A stretch of 64,000 bases of DNA, from positions 1-64,000 of the forward strand of contig JAFTYG010000067.1 in assembly GCA_017461365.1 (NCBI GenBank), in the 5' to 3' direction. Shown here piece after piece: positions 25,192 to 33,876 of the stretch. The DNA comes from Clostridia bacterium. GTDB taxonomy: Bacteria > Bacillota > Clostridia > Oscillospirales > CAG-272. A program made the position numbers and the translations under genes. Below the pieces are notes generated by a model. The model had not been told where the DNA came from, did no database searches, and saw only the letters and a program-made list of their open reading frames with translations. Numbering within the stretch: position 1 is the first letter of the stretch; each line of letters opens with the position of its first letter.

Positions 25192-25237
25192 CACAATATA
25201 TTGTGAAAAGTTCCAATTTGAAACACAATATATTGTT
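25192..25237. promoter_or_regulatory. Tandem NrdR boxes upstream of nrdD
   Basis: Two near-identical 14-bp palindromes, CACAATATATTGTG (25192-25205) and CACAATATATTGTT (25224-25237), have centres 32 bp apart, three helical turns. Sequence, tandem arrangement and location ahead of a ribonucleotide reductase promoter match the NrdR box, the site of the ATP/dATP-sensing repressor NrdR. The nrdR gene itself is not in the window. Confidence 0.9.
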
Positions 25238-25248
25238 ATATCTCACAA

Positions 25249-25277
25249 TTGACAAAAGATAGCTTTTCGGTTATACT
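25249..25277 (+). promoter_or_regulatory. Sigma-A promoter of nrdD
   Basis: TTGACA (25249-25254), 17 bp, TATACT (25272-25277), immediately downstream of the NrdR boxes. It places the transcript start near 25284, so the ATG at 25283 cannot be the start codon. Confidence 0.88.
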
Positions 25278-25318
25278 ATTATATGTCGGATAATGAAGTA
25301 AAAAATAAGGAGAAGGAA

Positions 25319-27700
25319 ATGTACCAGGTTTTAAAAAGAGACGGTAAAGTTGTTGATTTCGAACTTTCCAAGATCAATGACGCCATAAAGCTTGCGTTCG
25401 AAGCGCAGGAAAAGCAATATCATCCCACTATAATAGATTTTTTGGCATTGAAGGTAACGGCAGATTTTGAGCCCAAGATAAAGGAAGGACTTATTGCTGT
25501 CGAGGATATTCAGGACAGCGTTGAGTCGGTTCTCGTTCAGGCGGGATATGCTGATGTTGCAAAGGCGTATATTCTTTACAGACGTCAGAGAGAGAAGCTC
25601 CGCAATATGAAATCGACCATCCTTGACTACAAGGATATTGTGGACAGTTACGTCAAGAATACCGACTGGAGAGTTAAGGAGAACTCTACCGTTACATATT
25701 CCGTAGGCGGACTTATCCTTTCGAATTCAGGCGCTATTACCGCGAACTATTGGCTTTCCGAAATCTATGACGATGAGATAGCCAACGCGCACCGGAATGC
25801 GGATATTCACATTCACGATCTTTCTATGCTTACGGGTTATTGCGCAGGTTGGTCTTTAAAGCAGCTTATTAAAGAGGGACTTGGCGGAGTCATGGGTAAG
25901 ATCACATCCGCTCCCGCAAGCCATCTGTCCACTCTTTGCAATCAGATGGTGAACTTCCTCGGTATTATGCAGAACGAATGGGCGGGCGCTCAGGCGTTTT
26001 CCTCGTTTGACACATATCTTGCGCCCTTCGTAAAGGTAGACAATCTTTCTTACGCGCAGGTAAAGAAGTGTATTGAGTCATTTGTTTACGGTGTTAACAC
26101 GCCCTCGCGCTGGGGTACTCAGGCGCCGTTTTCGAATATAACTCTTGACTGGACTGTTCCTGCAGACCTTGCCGAGCTTAACGCTATCGTTGGCGGTAAG
26201 GAAATGGACTTTAAGTACAAGGATTGTAAGCGCGAAATGGACATGGTCAACAAGGCATTTATCGAGACTATGATCGAGGGTGATGCCAACGGACGCGGCT
26301 TCCAATATCCCATTCCGACATATTCCATTACATCGGATTTCGATTGGTCGGATACCGAGAACAACCGTTTGCTCTTTGAGATGACCTCAAAATACGGAAC
26401 TCCCTATTTTTCCAACTATATCAACAGCGATATGGAGCCCAGCGACGTAAGAAGTATGTGCTGCCGTCTCCGTCTCGATCTTCGCGAGCTTCGCAAGAAG
26501 TCGGGTGGATTCTTCGGAAGCGGTGAGAGTACGGGTTCCGTCGGCGTTGTGACCATAAATATGCCAAGAATAGCTTATCTTGCTGAGGATGAGGCTGATT
26601 TCTACGAGAGACTTGACCATAAGATGGATATTGCGGCGCGTTCTTTGAAGATAAAGCGCAGTGTTATCACAAAGCTACTTGACGAGGGATTGTATCCTTA
26701 TACGAAGAGATACCTCGGAACGTTTGAAAATCATTTCTCGACCATTGGTCTTGTGGGTATGAACGAGGCTTGTCTCAATGCTAAGTGGATACGCAAAAAT
26801 CTCGGCTCTGACGAAGCACAGCAGTTTACAAAGGACGTTCTCAATCATATGAGAGAGAGACTTTCCGACTATCAGGAGAAGTACGGCGATCTTTACAATC
26901 TTGAGGCAACGCCTGCAGAGTCGACGTCTTACCGTCTTGCAAAGCATGACGTAAAGCGTTTTCCGAATATTATTACGGCGTCGGAAAAGGGAAATACTCC
27001 TTACTACACCAACTCCTCGCATCTTCCTGTGGGATATACCGATGATATTTTTGAGGCGCTCGATCTTCAGGATGAGCTCCACACGCTTTATACGTCGGGT
27101 ACTGTATTCCATGCTTATATGGGAGAAAAGCTGCCCGATTGGAGTGCGGCGGCTAATCTTGTGAGAAAGATAGCTGAAAATTACAGGCTGCCTTATTATT
27201 CTCTCTCTCCCACATACTCTGTATGTAAGGCTCACGGATATATAAGCGGAGAGAAGTTTACTTGTCCTCATTGCGGTGAAAAGACAGAGGTATATAGCCG
27301 TATTACGGGCTATTACCGTCCCGTACAGAACTGGAATGACGGCAAGACAGAGGAGTACAAGAACCGTAAGCTTTACAATATTTCTTCTTCCATGGCGAAG
27401 CATGAGGATATATCTAAGGTGGAGTCTAAGGCAGAAGCGAAGGTTGAGACGGCTTGCGATTGCAGTGACGGAATAACGCTTTTTGCCACAAAGACCTGCC
27501 CTAACTGCAAGATGGCGGAAAAGTTCCTCACGGATGCGGGCATGAGCTTTACAAAGGTATATTATGAGGACAACAGGGAGCTTGCGGGAAAATACGGTAT
27601 AAAGCAAGCGCCTACGCTTATAGTTATTTCGGGCGGAAGCATTTTGAAGATCGAAAATGCTTCGAATATCCGCAAGTTTATTGCCGAATCAAAAATGTGA
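25319..27700 (+). CDS. nrdD: Anaerobic (class III) ribonucleoside-triphosphate reductase with C-terminal redoxin domain
   Basis: This 793-residue glycyl-radical enzyme makes dNTPs from NTPs without oxygen. In order: an N-terminal ATP-cone (residues about 2-95, VLKRDGKVVDFELSKI), the reductase barrel (NADIHIHDL, GYCAGWSLKQL, the SMCCRLRL cysteine segment), a cysteine zinc site (SVCKAHGY...FTCPHCGE) and the radical loop with Gly664 in RITGYYRPVQNWNDGK. An extra ~75-residue thioredoxin/glutaredoxin-like domain follows, with CPNC (Cys727-Cys730) and the cis-Pro motif QAPTLIVI. The start follows AAGGAG at 25307. Redoxin fusion suggests a self-contained disulfide reductant, as proposed for redoxin-dependent class III enzymes that do not use formate. 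Confidence 0.95.
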   Translation: MYQVLKRDGKVVDFELSKINDAIKLAFEAQEKQYHPTIIDFLALKVTADFEPKIKEGLIAVEDIQDSVESVLVQAGYADVAKAYILYRRQREKLRNMKSTILDYKDIVDSYVKNTDWRVKENSTVTYSVGGLILSNSGAITANYWLSEIYDDEIANAHRNADIHIHDLSMLTGYCAGWSLKQLIKEGLGGVMGKITSAPASHLSTLCNQMVNFLGIMQNEWAGAQAFSSFDTYLAPFVKVDNLSYAQVKKCIESFVYGVNTPSRWGTQAPFSNITLDWTVPADLAELNAIVGGKEMDFKYKDCKREMDMVNKAFIETMIEGDANGRGFQYPIPTYSITSDFDWSDTENNRLLFEMTSKYGTPYFSNYINSDMEPSDVRSMCCRLRLDLRELRKKSGGFFGSGESTGSVGVVTINMPRIAYLAEDEADFYERLDHKMDIAARSLKIKRSVITKLLDEGLYPYTKRYLGTFENHFSTIGLVGMNEACLNAKWIRKNLGSDEAQQFTKDVLNHMRERLSDYQEKYGDLYNLEATPAESTSYRLAKHDVKRFPNIITASEKGNTPYYTNSSHLPVGYTDDIFEALDLQDELHTLYTSGTVFHAYMGEKLPDWSAAANLVRKIAENYRLPYYSLSPTYSVCKAHGYISGEKFTCPHCGEKTEVYSRITGYYRPVQNWNDGKTEEYKNRKLYNISSSMAKHEDISKVESKAEAKVETACDCSDGITLFATKTCPNCKMAEKFLTDAGMSFTKVYYEDNRELAGKYGIKQAPTLIVISGGSILKIENASNIRKFIAESKM

Positions 27701-27730
27701 ATTCATTTTTCGTAAACAGTGAAAAATAGA

Positions 27731-27776
27731 AGCAAGGCATTGTCACGATAATATCGAAGGCAGTGCCTTGTTTCCC
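27731..27776 (+). terminator. Weak terminator or attenuator between nrdD and the trxB-like gene
   Basis: CAAGGCATTG / CAGTGCCTTG form a 10-bp stem with one G-U pair, but only TTT follows. Partial readthrough into the next gene is likely, since I see no convincing separate promoter there. Confidence 0.6.
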
Positions 27777-27802
27777 GATATTTTAACATTAAGGAGACAA
27801 AA

Positions 27803-28714
27803 ATGCACGATATTATTATTGTTGGCGCGGGCCCTGCGGGACTTACGGCGGCGCTTTACGCCAAGCGCGCCGATAAGAGTGTGCTGTTGATAGAAAAAGA
27901 AAATTTCGGTGGGCAGATAACGCATTCTCCTAAGGTCGAAAATTATCCCACGCTTATGCAGATAAGCGGAAATGAGCTTGCGCAGATGATGCTTGATCAG
28001 GTGATGGAGCACGGGGCGGACATCGAGCTTGCCGAGGTGCAGGGAATTACCGATATGGGCGAGTTCAAAAGGGTTTCTACCGATATGGGAGAATTTGAGG
28101 CTGAGGCGGTCATTATATGCTCGGGCTCAAAGCACCGACAGCTCGGACTTGAGAATGAAAACGATCTTATCGGAAAGGGTGTTTCCTATTGCGCGGTTTG
28201 TGACGGGGCATTCTTTGCGGGGACTGATATTGCTATCGTCGGCGGAGGAAATACTGCGCTTCAAGAGGCGGTTATGCTATCCGAGTATTGTTCTCACGTT
28301 ACCGTAGTACAAAATCTTTCGTATATGACGGGCGAGGCAAGGCTTGTTTCACAGCTTGAACGCAGACCTAACGTGACGACGGTATTTGATACGCTCGTTA
28401 CAGAGCTTATCGAAGATGATAAGCTTGAGGGAATAAAACTTCGCAATTCCAAAACGGGTGAGGAGAGCACGCTTGCAGTTGAAGGCTTATTTGTCGCTAT
28501 CGGACAGAAGCCCGAAAACGAATGCTTTGAAAATATCACAAGGCTGAATGAATACGGTTATATCGTGGCTGACGAGGGATGTCTTACGGATACCGAGGGC
28601 ATATTTGTTGCGGGAGATTGCCGTACGAAGGCGGTGCGGCAGATAACCACGGCTTGCTCCGACGGCGCAGTTGCGGCGCTTGCGGCGTGCAGGTATATAG
28701 ACAGCAAAAAATAG
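27803..28714 (+). CDS. Thioredoxin reductase-like flavoprotein
   Basis: This is a 303-residue protein with FAD-binding GAGPAGLTAALYA at the N-terminus, a redox-active CAVCDG (Cys130, Cys133), a second dinucleotide fold GGGNTALQEA, and the C-terminal FAD segment GIFVAGDCR. In NADPH-dependent TrxB enzymes the second fold is followed by an HRRxxxRA motif that binds the 2'-phosphate; here the position reads VVQNLSYMTGEARL. The electron donor may therefore be NADH or ferredoxin rather than NADPH (inference). Lying directly behind the redoxin-fused nrdD, it is a good candidate to recharge that domain. Confidence 0.9.
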   Translation: MHDIIIVGAGPAGLTAALYAKRADKSVLLIEKENFGGQITHSPKVENYPTLMQISGNELAQMMLDQVMEHGADIELAEVQGITDMGEFKRVSTDMGEFEAEAVIICSGSKHRQLGLENENDLIGKGVSYCAVCDGAFFAGTDIAIVGGGNTALQEAVMLSEYCSHVTVVQNLSYMTGEARLVSQLERRPNVTTVFDTLVTELIEDDKLEGIKLRNSKTGEESTLAVEGLFVAIGQKPENECFENITRLNEYGYIVADEGCLTDTEGIFVAGDCRTKAVRQITTACSDGAVAALAACRYIDSKK

Positions 28715-28719
28715 GAATA

Positions 28720-28764
28720 CTAAAAGAGCTTACAGCATGATCACTGTAAGCTCTTTTGATTTTA
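28720..28764. terminator. Bidirectional terminator between the trxB-like gene and nrdG
   Basis: A perfect stem AAAAGAGCTTACAG / CTGTAAGCTCTTTT with an 8-nt loop, followed by GATTTTAT and preceded by A-rich sequence on the other side. Confidence 0.88.
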
Positions 28765-29451
28765 TATGCCGCGAAGCTCGGCGTTTTTGATATACTGCTT
28801 GGCAATTTTTAACAGCTCGGTCATTTCATCTGCCGAGTATGCGGAATATCCGTTTCCGACAAGGTCGCCCGAATCCTTAAAGAGCTGAAGATAGTACCTT
28901 TCGGCGCCGCTTATCCATTGGCAAAGCTCCGAGATACTTTCCGCCGTTTGCAATTCGCGTACGACCGTTGTGCGAAACTCGTAGGGAAGGCCTGAACTCA
29001 TGATAAGCCCGACGCTTTCTTCGACCTCTTTGGGGAAGCTTGCAATTCCGCAGGTCTTTGCGTAAAGCGCTTTTGAATTTTTTACGTCCATGGCGATATA
29101 GTCTATGAGTCCGTCTGTGATAAGGGCGCCTAATTCGTTCGGGCGAGAGCCGTTGGTATCGAGCTTTACAAGGAGTCCGAGCTCATGTATTTTTTTACAG
29201 AATTCTGAAATATCCTTTTGCAGAAGCGGCTCACCGCCCGTTATACATACGCCGTCAAGAATACCTTTTCTTTTTTTGAGAAATGCAAGTATTTCCTCCT
29301 CGGGTATCTCATCCTCGGGAGTTATTTTTGTTACGAGCGAAGCGTTATGGCAAAAGGGACAGCGAAAATTACAGCCTCCTGTGAATACGGTGGCGGCTAC
29401 CTTTGACGGGTAGTCAAGTAAAGTCGTTTTTTGCAATCCTTTGATCAGCAT
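28762..29451 (-). CDS. nrdG: Anaerobic ribonucleotide reductase activating protein (radical SAM)
   Basis: This 229-residue radical SAM activase installs the glycyl radical on NrdD. The 4Fe-4S motif is CNFRCPFC (CX3CX2C), followed by GGEPLLQ (SAM-binding GGE) and KLDTNGSRP. It belongs to the longer NrdG-like type with two extra segments at the C-terminus. It lies on the opposite strand, facing nrdD and the trxB-like gene, so the three genes form a functional neighbourhood but not one transcript. The ATG at 29451 has AAAGGA 10 nt upstream. Confidence 0.92.
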   Translation of the reverse strand: MLIKGLQKTTLLDYPSKVAATVFTGGCNFRCPFCHNASLVTKITPEDEIPEEEILAFLKKRKGILDGVCITGGEPLLQKDISEFCKKIHELGLLVKLDTNGSRPNELGALITDGLIDYIAMDVKNSKALYAKTCGIASFPKEVEESVGLIMSSGLPYEFRTTVVRELQTAESISELCQWISGAERYYLQLFKDSGDLVGNGYSAYSADEMTELLKIAKQYIKNAELRGI

Positions 29452-29488
29452 AATATTTTATTTCCTTTTTTATTTTTTGGAGGTAATT

Positions 29489-30499
29489 ATGAATATATTT
29501 GACGTTCTCAGGCTTGTTCTCGGACTGTCACTGTTCCTTTTCGGAATGAACCTTATGGGAGAGTCCTTGAAAAAGAGCGCAGGCTCAGGATTAAAGACAT
29601 TTCTCGAAAAAATGACGTCAAGCCGTTTTCGGGGATTTCTTTTAGGTATGATTGTTACCGCGATAATACAGTCGTCGTCTGCAACGACGGTTATGGTGGT
29701 AGGATTTGTAAATTCGGGAACGATGCTGTTGTCTCAGGCGATCGGCGTTATTATGGGTGCTAACATCGGCACTGCCGTTACATCATGGATAACCGCGCTG
29801 TCCGGACTTGAGGGGGGAGCAGCTGTAGGCTCGTTTTTTCAATGGTTCAAGCCCTCAACGTTTACGCCTGTTTTAGCTCTTATCGGAATAATTCTTTACA
29901 GCGGTGGAGAGAAGAAGCAAAACAGCAAAAACATAGGGGCTATTTTTCTCGGATTTTCAGTTCTTATGCTCGGTATGGAGACTATGTCGGACGCGGTATC
30001 GGGTTTGAGGGAGGATGAGGGCTTCCGTTCTATACTTCTGATGTTTGAAAATCCCATACTCGGGGTTTTGGCGGGGCTTGTGCTGACGGCTGTCATACAA
30101 AGCTCATCGGCATCTATCGGTATATTGCAATCTCTTACCGCTACGGGAGCTATAACCTTTGGCAATGCTGTTCCGATAATAATGGGGCAGAATATAGGCA
30201 CTTGTATCACGGCGTTGCTTGCTTCTGTGGGAACGAGCAAAAACGCGAAAAGGGCATCTGTAATTCATCTTGCTTTTAACGTATTCGGTTCGGTGATAGG
30301 ACTTGGAGCTTTTTATCTTTTGAAATATTTAATCAAAGCGCAGTTTCTCGATGGCCAGATAGATATGTGGGGAATCGCCGCCGTTCATACTATCTTCAAT
30401 ATTTTGTCTGCGATAGTTTTGTTTCCGCTGTCACCTTGGCTTGAAAAGCTTAGTATATGGCTTGTTCGGGATAGTAGTTTGAGCAAAAAAGGTAAATAA
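29489..30499 (+). CDS. Na+/phosphate cotransporter family protein, short form
   Basis: This 336-residue membrane protein contains the two inverted repeats of the NptA/PNaS family, each with the QSSSA signature (IIQSSSATTVMVVG near residue 65 and VIQSSSASIGIL near 205). About eight hydrophobic helices are visible. The C-terminal PhoU-like domain found in many bacterial relatives is missing; the protein stops soon after the last helix. The ATG at 29489 is preferred over upstream in-frame starts because TTTTGGAGGT lies directly before it. It probably imports phosphate with sodium; other anions are possible. Confidence 0.9.
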   Translation: MNIFDVLRLVLGLSLFLFGMNLMGESLKKSAGSGLKTFLEKMTSSRFRGFLLGMIVTAIIQSSSATTVMVVGFVNSGTMLLSQAIGVIMGANIGTAVTSWITALSGLEGGAAVGSFFQWFKPSTFTPVLALIGIILYSGGEKKQNSKNIGAIFLGFSVLMLGMETMSDAVSGLREDEGFRSILLMFENPILGVLAGLVLTAVIQSSSASIGILQSLTATGAITFGNAVPIIMGQNIGTCITALLASVGTSKNAKRASVIHLAFNVFGSVIGLGAFYLLKYLIKAQFLDGQIDMWGIAAVHTIFNILSAIVLFPLSPWLEKLSIWLVRDSSLSKKGK

Positions 30500-30514
30500 A
30501 ATTTACTTTTTGTA

Positions 30515-30543
30515 TTGATTTTTTGGAGAAAATATGATAAAAT
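30515..30543 (+). promoter_or_regulatory. Promoter of the XRE-TPR regulator
   Basis: TTGATT (30515-30520), 17 bp, TAAAAT (30538-30543). A moderate match, with GAGGAG ahead of the ATG at 30579. Confidence 0.62.
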
Positions 30544-30578
30544 AACCTAAAAGTAAGTCCGAGAGGAGTTTCAGGTCA

Positions 30579-31460
30579 ATGAATATAGGCGAAAAAATAA
30601 AGAAGCTCCGTACCGCAAAGCTGATGACACAATCAGAGCTCGTGGGCGGTGAGATAACAAGAAATATGCTCAGCCGAATAGAAAACGGAGCGGCAAATCC
30701 TTCTATGGATACGGTCTGCTATATCGCGCGCAGGCTTAAGGTATCCCCGGGATATTTGCTTGCCGACGAGGAAGATGAGAAGATATTTCAAAAGCACAGC
30801 GAGATCGTCGGTATAAAAAAAGCCTTTATGAATGAGAATTACAGGATATGCAGAGATATGTGTATGAGCGCGGAAAGCTGTGATGACGATGAGATACAGA
30901 TGATACTCTGCGAATGCAATCTTGCCTTAGGAATCGAAAAATTCAACAATGGACATCTGCACGAGAGCTGTGAATATCTTGACGAAGCCATAGACGGGTG
31001 TGCGAGGACACTTTACAGAACCGACTATATAGTTGCGGCGGCGGGTGTGTGCTTTCGGTTTATGCGATTGCTTTCAGCGACGCTTTCTTCAAACGTTGTG
31101 GATGAGGGTGAGATAAATATTTATCCCGCTATGACCGACGCGCTTTGCAGATATTTACAGCTTTTTGAGAGAACGGAGAAAGGAGAATATCCCGAGGAGA
31201 AAGAAATACTGAGCATCGGAAAGTCCGAGTCGCCTTTCGTTTTGCATCTGCTTGCAAGAAAAAAGATGAATGCAGGAGAATACGCCGAAGCGTATGATCA
31301 CCTGCATACCATTCTTCTCGGTGAGATAGCAATACCTCAGCCTATGCTTTATTTCGTTTTTTGCGACCTTGAGATCTGTTGCAAGGAAACCGAAAATTTC
31401 AAGGGCGCGTATGAGTATTCGAAGGACAAGCTGGAGCTTATGCAAAAGCTCCTAAGTTAG
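30579..31460 (+). CDS. XRE-type transcriptional regulator with helical-repeat domain
   Basis: This 293-residue protein has an N-terminal Cro/C1 helix-turn-helix (residues about 1-62: IGEKIKKLRTAKLMTQSELV, ITRNMLSRIENGAANPSMDTV, LKVSPGYLL). The rest is all-helical and reads like degenerate TPR repeats (NGHLHESCEYLDEAIDGC, AGEYAEAYDHLHTIL, ENFKGAYEYSKDKLELM). This layout matches Rgg/RRNPP-like regulators that bind peptides, but no peptide gene is visible beside it. Its stop codon overlaps that of the membrane protein on the other strand by 4 bp. Confidence 0.85.
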   Translation: MNIGEKIKKLRTAKLMTQSELVGGEITRNMLSRIENGAANPSMDTVCYIARRLKVSPGYLLADEEDEKIFQKHSEIVGIKKAFMNENYRICRDMCMSAESCDDDEIQMILCECNLALGIEKFNNGHLHESCEYLDEAIDGCARTLYRTDYIVAAAGVCFRFMRLLSATLSSNVVDEGEINIYPAMTDALCRYLQLFERTEKGEYPEEKEILSIGKSESPFVLHLLARKKMNAGEYAEAYDHLHTILLGEIAIPQPMLYFVFCDLEICCKETENFKGAYEYSKDKLELMQKLLS

Positions 31461-32230
31461 TCTTTGTTATAGAGGATGCGCATAGCCTTGCGTTTTTCGT
31501 TTTTGCCGTAGAGCCAAGAGAGCAAAAGGCAAGAAACGGCGTAGGAGATAACTACTATAAGAATATCTCCCGCATATCCGCCCACGGTCATAAGGATACT
31601 GTCGGGCGCGGTTATAAATAACGCCAACGTTCGGGAAATTATCTTTACGGCAGAGAGCAGTATTCCCAAGGAAAGCAGACAGCCTTGGAGAAGATTGTCT
31701 TTGCCGTATATTTTTTTGAATGGGTATATAGAGGCGATGTCGGTCTTTGGTGCTTTGCTGTCAAAAAGCACGGATGCGTTTTGCTCCATTGCTAACTTTT
31801 TTCTGTACTTTTTTGAGAATATATGGGATATTATTGCAGCTACTCCGAGGAGCGCTACATCTAAGATGAGTACGGAAAGCGACATAAGTAGATCGTCAAG
31901 CTCCAATGCGCCGTTGATCAGCAACGTAATAGCTACGGCAAGCAGTCTTCTGTACACAGTCGCGCCTGCATATATAAGAATATACGGAGTTTTTTTATGT
32001 CCCATAAAGAAGGCTACCGCTATTATTGAAAAGCCTACGCTCATAGCGATGACCTCGAATACACTTTGCGCCGTTGCCGTAATATCGGGAAAGACTGTGT
32101 CAAGATAAAGAATATCCGAGGACAGGATACTGTTGACGGACAGCAATATCTCTATAAGCGTGTGAATGCCGAAGGTTAAGGCAAGCATTATAATATCGAG
32201 ACGTATATGCTCGGATCTTTGTTTTTTCAT
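31457..32230 (-). CDS. Integral membrane protein of unknown function
   Basis: This 257-residue protein has about six hydrophobic helices (near residues 13-35, 55-80, 85-105, 118-142, 180-200 and 220-243). A basic loop (KKYRKKLAMEQ) and a charged C-terminal tail (KNEKRKAMRI) follow. I do not recognise the family. No transporter motif or active-site signature is visible. The ribosome site TAGGAG precedes the start; the promoter is unclear (a TACAAT -10 box on the complement near 32264-32269, without a good -35). It converges on the XRE regulator. Confidence 0.75.
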   Translation of the reverse strand: MKKQRSEHIRLDIIMLALTFGIHTLIEILLSVNSILSSDILYLDTVFPDITATAQSVFEVIAMSVGFSIIAVAFFMGHKKTPYILIYAGATVYRRLLAVAITLLINGALELDDLLMSLSVLILDVALLGVAAIISHIFSKKYRKKLAMEQNASVLFDSKAPKTDIASIYPFKKIYGKDNLLQGCLLSLGILLSAVKIISRTLALFITAPDSILMTVGGYAGDILIVVISYAVSCLLLSWLYGKNEKRKAMRILYNKD

Positions 32231-32447
32231 AATACTCCTATACGATCAAAAAATTACTCCTACATTGTACCACACCTGCGGACTTAATTGGTTATATTTT
32301 TGTAAATATTTTTTATTTTCACCATTTTTTTACCGTTACAGGGGAAAATCGTGGCACTCAGGGGCATTTGCCGATAATGAAAACGTGACTGTTTTGTTAA
32401 AATATTGAAATTTATGGGGAAATAACAAAAAATTTAAAAAATAACTG

Positions 32448-32476
32448 TTTACAAATAACTCGAAATGTAGTAAAAT
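32448..32476 (+). promoter_or_regulatory. Promoter of the pyrH-polC operon
   Basis: TTTACA (32448-32453), 17 bp, TAAAAT (32471-32476). It is the only promoter-like pair found upstream of pyrH in the 276-bp gap; the rest of that gap is AT-rich with no other signal. Confidence 0.72.
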
Positions 32477-32506
32477 ATATATAGTATGTTTTAAGGAGAA
32501 GCAAAT

Positions 32507-33229
32507 TTGGAGATGGAGACACTGACACCGAAATATAAGCGTGTCCTTCTTAAACTGTCGGGAGAGGCTCTTTCGGCGGGAGAGGACGGAATTCTTAATT
32601 TTGATTTTATTGCAAGGATCGCGGACGTTCTTAAAAAGTGCAGAGAGCAGGGCGTACAGATAGGCGTTATCGTCGGCGCGGGAAATATATGGAGAGGCAG
32701 ACAGGGCGGTAAGATGAACCGCGTACGCGCGGACAGTATGGGAATGCTTGCTACGACCATAAATGCCTTGGCTCTTCAGGACAGCTTTATCGAGGCGGGA
32801 CTTGATGCTAAGGTAATGACGGCTGTGGAGATGCAGACCTTTGCCGACAGATACGTGACAAGGGATGCCATCAAGGCTCTTGAGGAGGGAAAGGTAGTTA
32901 TTTTCGGCTGTGGACTCGGCGCGCCTTTTTTCTCGACAGATACTGCGGCGGCTCTGCGCGCGGCTGAAATAGAAGCTGACGCTATACTTATGGCTAAGAA
33001 TATTGACGGCGTTTATACCGCCGATCCCAAGCTTGATCCTACCGCGACAAGATACGACGAGCTGACATATTCCGAGATGATAGCAAAGGGACTCAGGGCG
33101 CTTGATCTTTCTGCGGCTACTCTTTGTATGGAGAACAATATCAAGTCTTACGCTTTCGGGCTTAAGGATCCGATGAATATATACCGCGCCGTTATGGGTG
33201 AGCAGGTCGGCACGGAAATACACAACTGA
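32507..33229 (+). CDS. pyrH: UMP kinase
   Basis: This 240-residue amino-acid-kinase-fold enzyme phosphorylates UMP to UDP. Motifs: KRVLLKLSGEAL at the N-terminus, VIVGAGNIWRGR (phosphate binding), FGCGLGAPFFSTDTAAALRA and KNIDGVYTADP. The TTG at 32507 is preferred: AAGGAG ends 8 nt upstream of it, whereas the ATG 6 bp later would be 14 nt away. It heads a conserved Firmicute operon; frr follows 35 bp downstream. The usual rpsB-tsf pair is not upstream here. Confidence 0.94.
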   Translation: MEMETLTPKYKRVLLKLSGEALSAGEDGILNFDFIARIADVLKKCREQGVQIGVIVGAGNIWRGRQGGKMNRVRADSMGMLATTINALALQDSFIEAGLDAKVMTAVEMQTFADRYVTRDAIKALEEGKVVIFGCGLGAPFFSTDTAAALRAAEIEADAILMAKNIDGVYTADPKLDPTATRYDELTYSEMIAKGLRALDLSAATLCMENNIKSYAFGLKDPMNIYRAVMGEQVGTEIHN

Positions 33230-33264
33230 AAAACATTTAAGAAATATACATACGGAGGTTTACT

Positions 33265-33819
33265 ATGAAACTCAACACAAAGGATTTTGAAGAAAAGATG
33301 AAGAAGGCCATTTCGGTCTATGAGGAAAATCTCGCTTCTGTTCGTGCAGGACAGGCTAACTCAGCTGTGATCTCTAAGGTGAATTTCGAGTATTGGGGTG
33401 CTCCCACTCCCATCACGTCTATGGCTGATATAAGAGTGGCAGACGCAAAGACACTTACCATAACGCCTTACGATGCGACAACTCTCAAGGCTATGGAAAA
33501 GGCGCTTCTTGCTTCCGATATAGGAATTACTCCTACAAATGACGGTAAGGTGATTCGCCTTGTATTCCCTCAGCCCACAGAGGAAAGACGCCGTGAGCTT
33601 GTGAAGCAGATACAGAAGTTCGGTGAGGAGGCAAAGGTTGCTATCCGTAACATCAGAAGAGATGCTAACGATCTGTGCAAGAAGATGAAGAAGGACGGCG
33701 AGATGACCGAGGATGAGCAGAAGGCTTCTGAGAAGTCTGTTCAGGATCTTACCGACAGATACATCAAGGACGTTGACGCTGTTACCTCTAAAAAGGAAAA
33801 AGAGATCATGCAGATCTGA
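33265..33819 (+). CDS. frr: Ribosome recycling factor
   Basis: This 184-residue protein splits post-termination ribosomes together with EF-G. It has the three-helix-bundle and small-domain layout, with SVRAGQANSAVI, PYDATTLKAMEKALLASDIG, PTNDGKVIRLVFPQPTEERR and a C-terminal helix ending KKEKEIMQI. The length is standard. A strong GGAGG site precedes the start. The hairpin at 33829 follows within the operon. Confidence 0.96.
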   Translation: MKLNTKDFEEKMKKAISVYEENLASVRAGQANSAVISKVNFEYWGAPTPITSMADIRVADAKTLTITPYDATTLKAMEKALLASDIGITPTNDGKVIRLVFPQPTEERRRELVKQIQKFGEEAKVAIRNIRRDANDLCKKMKKDGEMTEDEQKASEKSVQDLTDRYIKDVDAVTSKKEKEIMQI

Positions 33820-33828
33820 ATTTAAATA

Positions 33829-33860
33829 GGGGCGGGTTCTTTTGCCCGTCCCGATTTTTA
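33829..33860 (+). terminator. Internal hairpin with T-run between frr and uppS
   Basis: GGGGCGGG / CCCGTCCC form an 8-bp GC-rich stem with one G-U pair, followed by GATTTTTAT. It looks like a partial terminator that would lower transcription of the downstream lipid and isoprenoid genes. Confidence 0.7.
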
Positions 33861-33876
33861 TAAAACGGGAGTCAAA

